Shown here: in pieces, positions 9,958-20,954 of the stretch | How positions within the stretch are numbered: the stretch's first letter is position 1 | Layout of the letters: each line of letters begins with the position of its first letter | NCBI GenBank assembly: GCA_030141605.1 | Contig: JAQGDQ010000973.1 | Coordinates: 1-23,212, forward strand | Length of the DNA: 23,212 nt | Source of the DNA: Tubiluchus corallicola | Lineage: Eukaryota > Priapulida > Priapulimorpha > Priapulimorphida > Tubiluchidae | Reading direction: 5' to 3' | The notes under the pieces: generated by a model | The model's input: only the letters and a program-made list of their open reading frames with translations | Told to the model about the DNA's origin: nothing | The model's database searches: none | Made by a program: the position numbers and the translations under genes

Positions 9958-11530
9958 TTTATTTATGTCCCCCAGAGCGGCAAATAACGGCAGTACTACA
10001 TATTAAATGTTCTTTTTTATTCAAACTTAAACGTTCTTTCTAGTGATTTCTTGTTTTTAACTAACCTGTTTCATTTCAACTGTACCTGGGGATACTGTAC
10101 TAGTATAAGAAATTTGCGTGCGCGCATGCGTGATGCGAAGAATTATTGTGTACATCTGCGCATGTGCGCATTGTCTTTACGAACTCAGTTTGATACGAAA
10201 ACTTGCGAATCGAATTACATCTCCACATTTAAACGTCACCGTCTGTTAATCGAATATGCAAATCAATTGACGACATTATGAAAAAGATGCAGATACAATG
10301 ATATTTTACGATAGCATAAATTAACCCAATAACTCATTTCATGCAAATGATATCACCACAAACTCATCAGCGCAATTAAATGTGCGACCACGTGACCGTC
10401 CCTGTAAAACTAGAACCTGTAATTAATCAGAGTTGCGTCTATTAATTCTCTCATATATTTACATATTTTTAACGGTTATGACTATAGGAATACATTTAAA
10501 ATCGTAGAACGGACATTCCCAATTAATTAGACTAGATATAATCAAATTAAAACACTTAAAATTGTTTAGGATTTGCATATTCGAGCTTCGAATTGGAAAA
10601 AAATATGTTTGCCTTATTTTTAGTTAACTAAACGAAGTTTAATCTTGAGCAATCTTTTCTTCAAAGCATAAACTGCAAATGCAATTAGCTCTGCGTAAAT
10701 AAATATATATAAATATTTGGAGCCGTTGAATTTTGAAATCACTTGTTACTCTTTACGTCTAAAAGATCATAGATAATGTGGAAAATGTAGACTAGATATG
10801 ATTTCGATATCACCTATAATAGTATTAGAGCTGTTACCGTTATATTACTGGCCAAATTGCCAATCCTTGTTTACACTAAAATAAGCCTTTTCACAGTTTC
10901 GTTGCGCGCAGGCGCAGTTGCTGTAGATCAAAGGTTAAGTGCACCACGGCAACGCGTCTTAAAAACAACAGTCAAGTGGGTAAAGCAAAGCCGAATGCTG
11001 CGTCAGTTCAGTAACTTCAGTTGTTTTACTTGAACTTTACTTAAATTAGTCTGTACGTAGAGTGACTTACTAGCAGGATCTTGCTTGGGAACAAGAAAAG
11101 GTAAAACAGGTAAGATTCTAGCTAGCTACTGAAACTGTTACTATTACAGTAGCAGGGGCTGCGGGGCGTTGTCAAGTGTACACAAATGTGTTGTCTGGTA
11201 CACTTAACCTTTGACCTTTTCAAGATCATCATCAATCGCTGGAACTATGAAAAGGGTTAGCAGACAATTTATAAATTGGAAACAGAAAGAGTGTTGAATT
11301 CGCAAAAAAGTGCGCGCATGTTAGTCAAATCATTCTGGTCAACAACTTTTAGTCAACAACTCAAGATTAGACCAATCCGAGCGTCAAACTGATGATTTCA
11401 GGATGAAAAAACCGAGATTTCACATTTGAAGTATTACTTTTGCCACTCCATTCTACAATGCACGACACAATTATAATCAGCAATTTTTAGTTGAAAGCGA
11501 GCACTCGTTGTTTACTACTGGGACAGATTC
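9958..11530. other. Non-coding flank 3' of the Hox exon with possible regulatory motifs
   Basis: No coding gene recognised. Visible motifs include GCGCATGCG-type palindromes (10115-10132, 10157-10170, 10903-10917), two ATGCAAAT octamers (about 10256-10263 and 10342-10349), CACGTGAC near 10389, several TAATTA homeodomain-type cores (10410-10530), and the inverted 19-mer described separately. A CAG|GTAAG donor-like site lies at 11107-11114. Function is unproven. Confidence 0.4.
10928..11214. promoter_or_regulatory. Candidate regulatory segment with inverted nuclear-receptor/TCF-like sites
   Basis: TCAAAGGTTAAGTGCACCA (10928-10946) and its inverted counterpart (11196-11214, one mismatch) lie 249 bp apart. 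The second copy extends to AGGTCA-A-AGGTTA, a DR1-type nuclear-receptor half-site arrangement. The first copy is preceded by GA, giving GATCAAAGG, a TCF/LEF-type motif. A regulatory role is inference. The pair could also be the ends of an old mobile element. Confidence 0.3.
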
Positions 11531-12231
11531 GTGCAGTTACCGTTTGTTACAGTTACTGTTGTGTACAGTTACTGTTTGTTACAGTTACAGATGTGTACAG
11601 TTACTGTTTGCTACCGTAACAGCTACGTACAGTTACTGTTTGTTACAGTTACAGATGTGTACAGTTACCGTTTGTTACAGTTACAGATGTGTACAGTTAC
11701 TGTTTGTTACAGTTACAGTTGTGTACAGTTACTGTTTGTTACAGTTACAGATGTGTACAGTTACTGTTTGCTACTGTAACAGCTACGTGCAGTTAATGTT
11801 TGCTACCGTAACAGCTACGTACAGTTACTGTTTGCTACCGTAACAGCGACGTACAGTTACTGTTTGTTACTGTAACAACTACGTACAGTTACTGTTTGCT
11901 ACTGTAACAGCTACGTGCAGTGAATGTTTGCTACCGTAACAGCTTCGTGCAGTTACTGTTTACTACTGTAACAGTTACGTACAATCACTGTTTGCTACCG
12001 TGACAACTGTGTACAGTTACTGTTTGCTACCGTAACAGCTACGTACAGTTACCGTTTGCTACCGTAACAGCTACGTACAGTTACTGTTTGCTACCGTAAC
12101 AGCTACGTACAGTTACTGTTTGCTACCATAACAGCTACGTACAGTTACTGTTTGCTACTGTAACAGTTACGTTGAGTTACTGTTTGCTTCCATAACAGCT
12201 GCGTGCTGTCAATTATTTGCTGCTGTGACAA
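11531..12231. repeat. 32-bp satellite, about 21-22 units
   Basis: Period is exactly 32 bp through most of the array. Units follow GTACAGTTACTGTTTG, then either CTACCGTAACAGCTAC (right two-thirds) or TTACAGTTACAGATGT (left part). In the right-hand type, GTTAC and GTAAC within one unit can pair around an 11-nt loop, so each monomer can form a short hairpin. The last two units are diverged. The array begins about 340 bp past the Hox stop codon, in or just beyond the 3' UTR. Tyr/Val/Leu-rich frames across it are artefacts. Confidence 0.9.
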
Positions 12232-12569
12232 CTCATAAAAGGTTGTAATTCTTAACTGTGAAACTTATTTTTAAAATTTTTTATCAGTTCATCAGCCACA
12301 ATCAGCATCACTTTAGTAACGTAGTTTTTCAAGGGTTGAAGAAACTCGGACAAAATTTTAACTACAACCAGCAAAGTGCAAAAGCTAACGCAGTACGCAT
12401 GCGCATTACGTACACCAGCATAAAAACATAGAAATGGTGTTTCAATAGATTTTCTGAAATACTTCTGCAGCTTTATCTACACTAGACCATGAATAAATAG
12501 GCCTAATTATCTTAACCGTTAAATAACTATAAGAGATGAGGAAGACAAAGTTAGGAGGTGTGCGTGTTC
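12232..12569 (-). other. Putative 3' UTR of the Hox gene
   Basis: Lies immediately after the TAG stop of the homeobox exon on the minus strand. No AATAAA or ATTAAA was found on the minus strand here. Weaker GATAAA variants occur near 12279 and 12466. A GCATGCGC palindrome sits at 12395-12407. The 3' end of the transcript cannot be placed. Confidence 0.35.
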
Positions 12570-12934
12570 CTAAGGTGTGGAAGACACTGGTGAAACAGCC
12601 TTAACAGCAGTTGAGGAACTAGAAATCTTAGAAGTACTTTCCGTTTTACTAGCTATACTCGAATGGCTGCTATTTTCCTTTGACGATTTCTCCACTTCTA
12701 GAGCCTTCGATTGCTCCTTCATCTCTTTCAGCGCCTGGTTCTCCTTTTTCATTTTCATCCGCCGATTCTGAAACCAAATTTTGATTTGTCGTTCTGTGAG
12801 ACACAGCGCCTGCGACATTTCTATTCGGCGTCGTCGTGTTAAATAGTGATTGAAGCGAAATTCTTTTTCAAGTTCGAGTGTTTGAAAGCGTGTGTACGTC
12901 TGTCGTCCCCGACGACGAAATAAACCATTCGCAC
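12570..12934 (-). CDS. Lox4: Hox homeobox exon, abd-A/Lox4-like (3' terminal exon, partial gene)
   Basis: Sequence-specific transcription factor acting in the nucleus to give axial identity. This is the last coding exon: 2 nt of a split codon, 120 residues and a TAG stop. It opens with ANGLF, then a complete 60-residue homeodomain (12738-12917) with basic arm RRRGRQTY and helix 3 [17 protein letters not shown], keeping the W48, F49, Q50, N51 and R53 hallmarks. TRFQ at positions 9-12 and [12 protein letters not shown] match abd-A rather than Ubx (TRYQ). S35-Q36 and M56 differ from arthropod abd-A (AH, L). The residues after the domain, QALKEMKEQ, resemble the UbdA peptide QAIKELNEQ. A 55-residue Ser/Thr/Lys-rich tail follows. 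The apparent ATG at 12818 is Met34 within the domain, not a start. The YPWM exon is not in this window. Hox central class is near certain. The Lox4 label and spiralian origin are inference from a few residues, and Lox2 or another Ubx/abd-A relative is possible. Confidence 0.93.
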
Positions 12935-12985
12935 CTGGAAAAAATGGAAATTGTTCAAATAAGTCCTAAATCAGACCTGACAGCT
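12935..12985 (-). other. Splice acceptor of the homeobox exon
   Basis: Minus strand reads CATTTTTTCCAG|GTGCG with AG at 12936-12935, preceded by a pyrimidine-rich stretch and a possible CTGAT branch site near 12971-12975. It splits a codon after its first base (phase 1). An intron just upstream of the homeodomain, separating it from the hexapeptide exon, is the usual Hox layout. Confidence 0.8.
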
Positions 12986-13067
12986 ACATTACAGACAAGT
13001 CGAGATTTTCTTATCACAATGAATGTTCTACAATTATAATTCTCTTATTGCAAATTAAACTGTATAC

Positions 13068-13490
<423 letters not shown>

Positions 13491-14780
13491 ATTTTTACTA
13501 TTTTTATTTACATGTACTTAGAAAGAAAGACAAATATATACAAGAAGGTGTCTCCTCTGCAAGGAGTTGTTTTACATGTGAATAAAGTTTGAATGTACTA
13601 AGATATATCAAAGATGTAAAGTTACATTAATAAAAGGTTGATTGATACTGTTACACAAACGCAGGCGGCGTTAATTTAAAATTAAACAAAACTGACTAGC
13701 ACACCACATGACACTAATAAAAACTACATTTACAATGTTGATCATAGGCCTAATTAGTTTAACGGAAATTTCAATACATATCTACAAAATTACATGGAAA
13801 CTAGGTTGACAGATACCAAAACAGACACACGATTCAGTAATATTTTAAATTGAACAAAGTTAGCTTGCATACATAGTTAGCACAGGGGTTAATTCTCAAT
13901 TTCATTTGCAAAATGACGGGTAATTTAAACGTGTTTAATTTAGTCAGGCTTTTCTTTTCACAGATATTGAATTTTACGGAATACAGGTTACATGTTACAT
14001 GTCACACTGAGACAATGACAAATAGATTTAAGTCTGTATTTGTATCATAAAGACTTCACTAACATGCAAAGATTACAACATTAACACAAAACATTATTAT
14101 TAGTATTTCCAAGAGTTGTTAATACTCTAATGCACTAATATACTAAGGTATAAACTTGTCGAAACAGAACATTATACCTTCAAAAGTTTTGCATATACCG
14201 AGTAAAGTGTTCGTAAAGAATGTGGCAAGGATTTTTTGTTATCAAGCGCCATATTTCCGTGATTTCTCATAAATTTTCCAAGAAAAGACATAACTGGCCT
14301 AAAAGAAGCTGTGGTATTGATATGCATTCGTTTTTCAAACTTTATTGCAGCACACAACAACATTTAAAAGACACAAAGTCCCAAATAGGAGTGCAGAATT
14401 GATGATGTTCTTTTTGGTGCACAGTTAGCATTTATCTATGGTTTTCCTTAAGTGTGTATTAACTGTGTCATTTGCATCTATGACTTGTGCCTAAAATGCT
14501 TCGATTTGTGCGTGAATTATATAGTTGCGCATCTTGCTAAAATTGACTTTTCATAACGCTGGAATAATTTCGCTGGGAATAATTTTAACGGAAGTGGTGC
14601 TGACAAGCCACTGGCGTAGCAGTGTCTAGTTTTTTGCTGGATTACTGCTGCGTTTACTTGTCTGAAGGCAGATTTCTTTTATTTTAGAATTCTGCCTGCC
14701 CAATGTCTACAATAGATGTGACCGGCGTATGATGATGAATAATTTCGCTAATAAAGCTATAGTTAATGTTTTGTGAACTT
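13491..14780. other. Intronic non-coding stretch
   Basis: Within the presumed intron of the Hox gene. No exon with a YPWM-type motif was found. Two overlapping 60-63 codon frames on opposite strands (14172-14402) have no family resemblance. Nothing else supported. Confidence 0.45.
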
Positions 14781-15422
14781 AATTAGACAGCTAATTGGAA
14801 TTCTTTCATATATACAATTAGATGCATAACTGGAATTCTTTCATATATACAATTAGACGCATAATTGGAATTCTTTCATATATACAATTAGAGGCATAAT
14901 TGGAATTCTTTCATATATACAATTAGACGCATAATTGGAATTCTTTCATATATACAATTGGAATTCTTTCAAATATACAATTAGACGCATAATTGGAATT
15001 CTTTCATATATACAATTGGAATTCTTTCATATATACAATTAGACGCATAATTGGAATTCTTTCATATATACAATTGGAATAATTTCATATATACAATTAG
15101 ACGCATAATTGGAATTCTTTCATATATACAATTAGACGCATAATTGGATTTCTTTCATATATACAATTGGAATTCTTTCATATATACAACTGGAATTCTT
15201 TCATATATACAATTAGACGCATAATTGGAATTCTTTCATATATACAATTGGAATTCTTTCATATATACAATTGGAATTCTTTCGTATATACAACTGGAAT
15301 TCTTTCATATATACAACTGGAATTCTTTCATATATACAACTGGAATTCTTTCACATATACAATTAGACGCATAATTGGAATTCTTTCATATATACAACTG
15401 GAATTCTTTTATATATACAATT
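14781..15422. repeat. Two-length satellite (23 and 35 bp units) with EcoRI sites
   Basis: Twenty-two units from 14797 to 15422: ten long (35 bp) and twelve short (23 bp), and 10x35 + 12x23 gives exactly the 626 bp observed. The short unit is GGAATTCTTTC + ATATATACAATT. The long unit adds AGACGCATAATT. In order: L L L L S L S L S L L S S L S S S S S L S S. Long units dominate the left, short ones the right. A partial unit precedes at 14781-14796. Short units are explained by deletion between the two AATT copies of a long unit. Nearly every unit contains GAATTC. Confidence 0.95.
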
Positions 15423-15993
15423 CTACAGTCCTCAAAAGTGAACAGTTAAACACGCATTACAACGTGCACTTCAAACGTTCACAAAAACACGTAGACTTTG
15501 TTAAAAAGTTTCGTTTTGGCAGGATCGGTTTACCTACTTGTGGACTCTAAGCCAATTCCACCAATTGAAGACCACTGTGATCCTATGCTTATTGTGGAAG
15601 GGCGCCTTACTCCGGACCCTAAGTTCACTGTACGTGGGCACTTATGGTTTTTAATATATTTGGCCCTGTGAGAATGAAATACCCGGTATACACTTGAAAC
15701 AAACTTATACAGTGGCACGCTGCGCTACTAATTATTTTCATTGGGAGTCCAAATACCCATGGACCCTAGGTCATGGCCTACTTGGCCTATTGGTAAATCC
15801 GGCTAGCGTTACTCTTAAACATGAGAAAACACGAGTAAAAAGATACAGTATAGTACGCTGTACTTCGACTCCCTCCTAGGCCGTGTACAGTACGCGAAAT
15901 ATAAAATATTATAAATGAAGTAGCCAAAGCGGTACACGTGGCGCCACCTAATGTAAATTATACAGTAAATATTTGTCAGATATAAAAACGTAA
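15423..15993. other. Non-coding stretch, locally GC-richer
   Basis: About 15520-15900 is less AT-rich than its surroundings and open in several frames on both strands for 40-60 codons. One plus frame (15694-15879) includes YPWT by chance. A GTGGCGCCAC palindrome is at 15938-15947. No family recognised. It may be an old mobile-element fragment. Confidence 0.35.
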
Positions 15994-16026
15994 CTGATGA
16001 AGTAACAAAGGCTGAAATAGCGAAAC
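15994..16026 (+). other. Isolated hammerhead-like core motif
   Basis: CTGATGA (15994-16000) is followed by a 10-nt stretch, a small stem GCT-GAAAT-AGC (16011-16021) and GAAAC (16022-16026). AAAACGT just upstream and ACGTTTT just downstream are complementary. It resembles the core of copies A-C but the flanks do not match them. A hammerhead relationship is tentative. Confidence 0.3.
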
Positions 16027-16259
16027 GTTTTCTAGTTCGCTGCGTGTCTGCTAAAGTTCTTAATTTAATTATACAGCAGCTGAAACAGGAAACGCTTCAG
16101 TCAACAAAAAATTCTTATCCGACAAGAGCTGAATAATTTTAATGTTAATGAATCAGTCCAATCATTGAGTCAGAACTCCTTGACATAGAAATTGCATTAT
16201 AACCATTTTGTTTGTAGTACTAAAAACATGATATGATATCAGATTGCAAATTGTTGGGG

Positions 16260-16894
<635 letters not shown>

Positions 16895-17693
16895 TTTAAT
16901 TTCATATTTATTTTGTATAAAAATATACAGTTTACAAAGATAAAGATGTTAGTAAAATAGGTAATGCGATGTTAGTAAAGTAACATATCTACAGAAATTC
17001 AACTTTGTAATATCCACACATTGTAGTTCTCTTGTAATTATATTACAGTATACAGTGTTGTAAGAAGCTATAATAGGTATCTTAAAACATAATCTTTAAA
17101 TGAGTTCTTAACCATTAATTTTACATTTTCGTTTAGATCTACAGTACAACCATATTTAAATCTTAAATTTACTTGACTGTTATTTACATAATAGCACAGC
17201 TTTGGAATTCTCAATGTGCAAGACTTGCAATTTTTCTCACAAAGTTTAATTTTCGACTATCTATTAAATAATTCGCAGGCATGAGTTATTAATGAAAAAC
17301 GTCCCATAATACGAAAAACGTCATTGAAATATTAACTACATGTTTTATTATCTTTTCCTTGTCTTTTTTGTTTCTTATTTTGGGATTCCTTTGCTAATTT
17401 CATCGCTTCCTTTCACAAGAAGTATTTTCGTGGTATCATATAGTCGTGGGCGTAAATTGAACACTCTAAACCTGAACTTGTTTTCCCAGAACGTTGGTGC
17501 TATGTTCAATTTTCTACACCATTTATAGCTCGCCACTAACTAAACATCATTATTCTCATTCGTTTTAATCAATTTCAATTCAATTACAATTTATTTATCT
17601 CTTTATAGTGTTACAATAACACATGATTAATAAAAGAATCTCTAATAAGTTTTGAAGAATGGTTAAAATGTATAGATAGATCTAGAACTAGAG

Positions 17694-17739
17694 AAAGGAT
17701 AGCGAAAAGACTATAAAGTCACCTAGTCTGCTATCCTTT
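17694..17739. other. Two-segment hairpin
   Basis: AAAGGATAGC (17694-17703) pairs perfectly with GCTATCCTTT (17730-17739). Inside it AGACT (17708-17712) pairs with AGTCT (17725-17729). A GAAA bulge separates the two stems on one side only. The 12-nt apical loop is ATAAAGTCACCT. Shorter than a typical pre-miRNA stem. Function unknown. Confidence 0.6.
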
Positions 17740-19702
17740 ACCGAATATAGATAAAAAGATTTTTTTAGACACTGGTGGGCATTAATGTTATCAGTTTAAT
17801 TTAGGAAACTTTAGTAATTTTTAAAATTATGACATTTTCTATATAATCTAGAGAAAAGAATATACATGTAGTTTAATTAGCGGGCAACAAAATAAGGTCA
17901 ACCTTGATTAAACTAAAAATTGCATTTAGATTTTATGTGAAATGCAGGTCAAAATTGTTATGAAATGATAAAAACACTTTGGGTTAATAATGCTATTAAT
18001 CAACAACAGGAGTTAAATACATTTTGATTTGAGTTCAACTTCATTATTTCTAGGCTTATTGATTAAGAACAAATCTACTGGCTTGGACAATAATACTAAA
18101 TAATATAATTCTCAAAATACTGATAAGACAAAAATTTAGCCATACAGGTTTTTTAGTAATTCTATAAAGGAGAGGTAAGACTTGTGCAATCTGTGAACAA
18201 AAAACTAAATCTTTGCTCGTAAAATAGTACTGCAGTACGACTTTAATAATTACTCTGCTGTAAAGAAGAGATGAAAGACAGAGTATATCCTGATATTTAG
18301 GATAATATCTGTAATGGCCTGTCGATTAATTAATTTGTAGAGTTATAAGTAACAGCATTCAAAGTACAAATGGGTAGCTCGTTATTCAATAATTGGGAGA
18401 AAATTAATTCATTATCGTTTTTATTTCGACATTCACCAACACATTTCAATATATCATGTAATTTAAAGCACAAGAAAACCCCCATTCGCATAAACCTTAA
18501 AAATTCGTCTTGAAATTTTATACCACTTACATATCTGCCTTTTGCATACAGGGCCTGCGTCGGCAGTCACGCTGTACAAAGCATGTAAATTAAGCTCCCG
18601 CGATAAAAGCTAGGCGCAGCCATTTTGACGATGTATTTTGAAACAAGTTTAGATAACACTCAGTAAAGTTTGGAAAAATAATCAGAGCATTCGTAGCGCA
18701 CACGTGCATCTTGTCAATAAGATAAAAATATATTTTTTGGTTAGCGAGTGGTGCACCCTGGAGGTGAGTGAACGACATTTTACCATTTCGTGAAAACGTC
18801 TTAAATAATTAATAATTTTCTTTTCTAGTTAAATAAATCTTTCAAGCAGGTGTGGTTTCAAGTTTCAAGCAAGTAATATAACTTTGCATAGAAAGTTTTT
18901 TGGGACATAATTTAACATTGACTTTTCTTCCCCTGATTTACGTTGTGCGTAAGTGACGTCATGTAATGGCGCCGTCGGAACAGCGTGAAAACAAACAAAA
19001 AATCCTTGCAATGCGAATTCGACATATGTAGAAAATTGCTATAAAGTAATATAATTTTTAAGGTGATTTTTCCGAAACATGCTTCTTAGCTGTTGAACTA
19101 TGAAGTGTGAACTATGAATTTTATTTCGCACATGATAAAATACAGTATCAAACAAATTAATAAACTTTAAATAAAATGATTTGAGTAGTGCGAGGTGAGT
19201 GTACGACCATACAGTCATTAACACACTCACCTTACTTAAATGAAAAAATGATTATAGTTATGCATGCTTCTGTAGATAACTTAATGTAAATAAGGATGAA
19301 GTAAATGATGTAATAATAGCAATGGTATAAGAGCAATAAACCTGAAAGTTGAGAAAGGAAAACATAATATGTAATTACGACTTTGAGTGAGCCTTAAAGA
19401 GTGAAAAAAAATTTAAATAGTTACGAATATGAATTATGTGATTATCTGTCAATGCACCACTTACTTGTATTACAATGCACCATACTATACACATTCGAAT
19501 CAATTCAACAGAAAGTACGACCCAACAAAGCACATTAAAGTTTATTCGCCACTTAACTAGCCGTTACCAATAACTTTTATTACTACAAGAATTTTCTTCA
19601 GTTCCTAATCCAGTCGTTATGTAGTCGAAAGCACGCCGTCTTTAGACGAATTGCCATAGAACTCGTAAAAGTAACTGTTATGGGGTCATAAGTATCTACA
19701 TC

Positions 19703-19819
19703 ATGCAGCATCAGAGACCAGCACTGGAACTCGTCGAGACGATTAAAAAGAGAAATTACAGACCTGCTGTATTTGTGGCAGACCTACTGCACGCTTTCTT
19801 GTTGGAGGAATATAATTAG
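19703..19819 (+). other. Short ORF of unknown status (38 codons)
   Basis: Starts at an ATG, ends at TAG, and encodes a mixed peptide including RPALELVETIKKRNYRPAVF, which has a protein-like composition and two amphipathic stretches unlike the surrounding AT-rich frames. No homologue recognised, no splice sites established. It may be chance. Confidence 0.15.
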
Positions 19820-19893
19820 TTATTATCAAACAAATTAACAAAGGAGTAATTAATTAAGTGGGTGGTTTTTGTTGACTTCATGCGATTTTTAAA

Positions 19894-19953
19894 GCAAACC
19901 GGACCGAAACTATCTATTCCTTAAAATATTGAAAGGAAACGCACTATTTTTTA
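19894..19953 (+). repeat. Dispersed repeat family 1, short partial copy
   Basis: AAACCGGACC, then CTTAAAATATTGAAAGGAAAC and CACTATTTTTT match the left end of the copies at 2441 and 20217, with the intervening AATCTTAAACTG-AGGTCAAAAC segment missing. Confidence 0.55.
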
Positions 19954-20216
19954 AAAAAATTATAAGACAATGTCTAAAAATTTTTTTTTCGTTGTCTGTT
20001 GTGCCTTTCTGTTTTATCGTTTGGTCATAAAACACTCGTAGACAATTCTGACAATATTGTAATTAAAGGGGTCGCTGTTGTGTCATGTACTAATGTGAAC
20101 GATGCCTTACTCTTTTGTCCGATCTTTGTAAACGACATTTTGTAGTAAGTACTGATATATGGCATTGCATAGTTACTGCACATCCACGTCATTTCATAGT
20201 AACTTACACGTTTAAA

Positions 20217-20694
20217 CCAAAACTGGACCCAATCTTAAACTGCAGGTCAAAACAATCTATTTTTAAAATATTGAAAGGAAACATATTATTTTTTGAAAAA
20301 TGACATACGTGAAACAATTATTACCACACAAACACAATTTCGCGTTCGCGCCACTAGTTCTTGGCTGTTACATGTAATTTGCCATTCGCTAGTTAGACGG
20401 GCACTAGCGTCTGCATTTTGGAAATGCATCGCATAAAAAACGGGGCTGTACCTCTCAGTTCAGACGTGTTCGTTTGTGACGAACTGCACACGTTCGTCAG
20501 CTCATGCGTGAGCAGAGCGGTAAATTTGAGATTTTAATTTTTATCTTAAAAATTGCCTAGTTTTGATACAAGATACTGAATATCTTACAGTAGCACCGTA
20601 TTTCAATTTTCGCTTATGCAAATGCGCGCAATACGCCTATGGATTATTTTCGCTGTTGAAAATTATGTTAGTTTGTGATGTCATCAGTAGTTGG
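20217..20694 (+). repeat. Dispersed repeat family 1, copy 2
   Basis: Same orientation as the copy at 2441-2922 and alignable throughout (AATCTTAAACTGCAGGTCAA; CGCCACTAGTTCTTGG; TAGACGGGCACTAGCG; TCTTACAGTAGCAC; GTTAGTTTGTGATGTCATCA). Family 2 copy 2 begins about 260 bp later, so the two families may be parts of one longer element. Confidence 0.75.
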
Positions 20695-20954
20695 GCTAAC
20701 TGTCACATAACTTGATAATAATATCAGAGGAGGATTATTATTTGCTCTGATTGTTTTGTTACTTTCTGTTGCAGTCATATTACCCACACTCCTGTTCGCG
20801 TGAAAGATTAAAGTGTGTGGAAGCACTCCTCTCAGAAAGGCATTTTTCACAATGAATAACAAGTGAACGTTCTTTGCTAATCTCCATTTAAAATGACAAA
20901 CTCCTTTAAACGGCAAACTCTGTTTTTTACTTCACCTCTTGGGGTAAATGAAAA

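Larger units (their letters stand above)
16895..19893. other. Long intronic/intergenic non-coding stretch
   Basis: No exon recognised on either strand. It holds the hairpin at 17694-17739, two donor-like GAGGTGAGTG sites in similar contexts (18761-18776 and 19192-19206), a perfect CRE-type TGACGTCA near 18953-18961, and a short ORF (19703-19819). AT-rich elsewhere. Confidence 0.45.

Noticed and set aside
11388-11425. Another CTGATGA as a hammerhead core
   Set aside because: No stem and no GAAAC box follows at a suitable distance.
15694-15879. YPWT in a plus-strand frame, resembling a Hox hexapeptide
   Set aside because: Wrong strand for the homeobox exon, no supporting donor site or Hox-like flanks. 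Judged chance.
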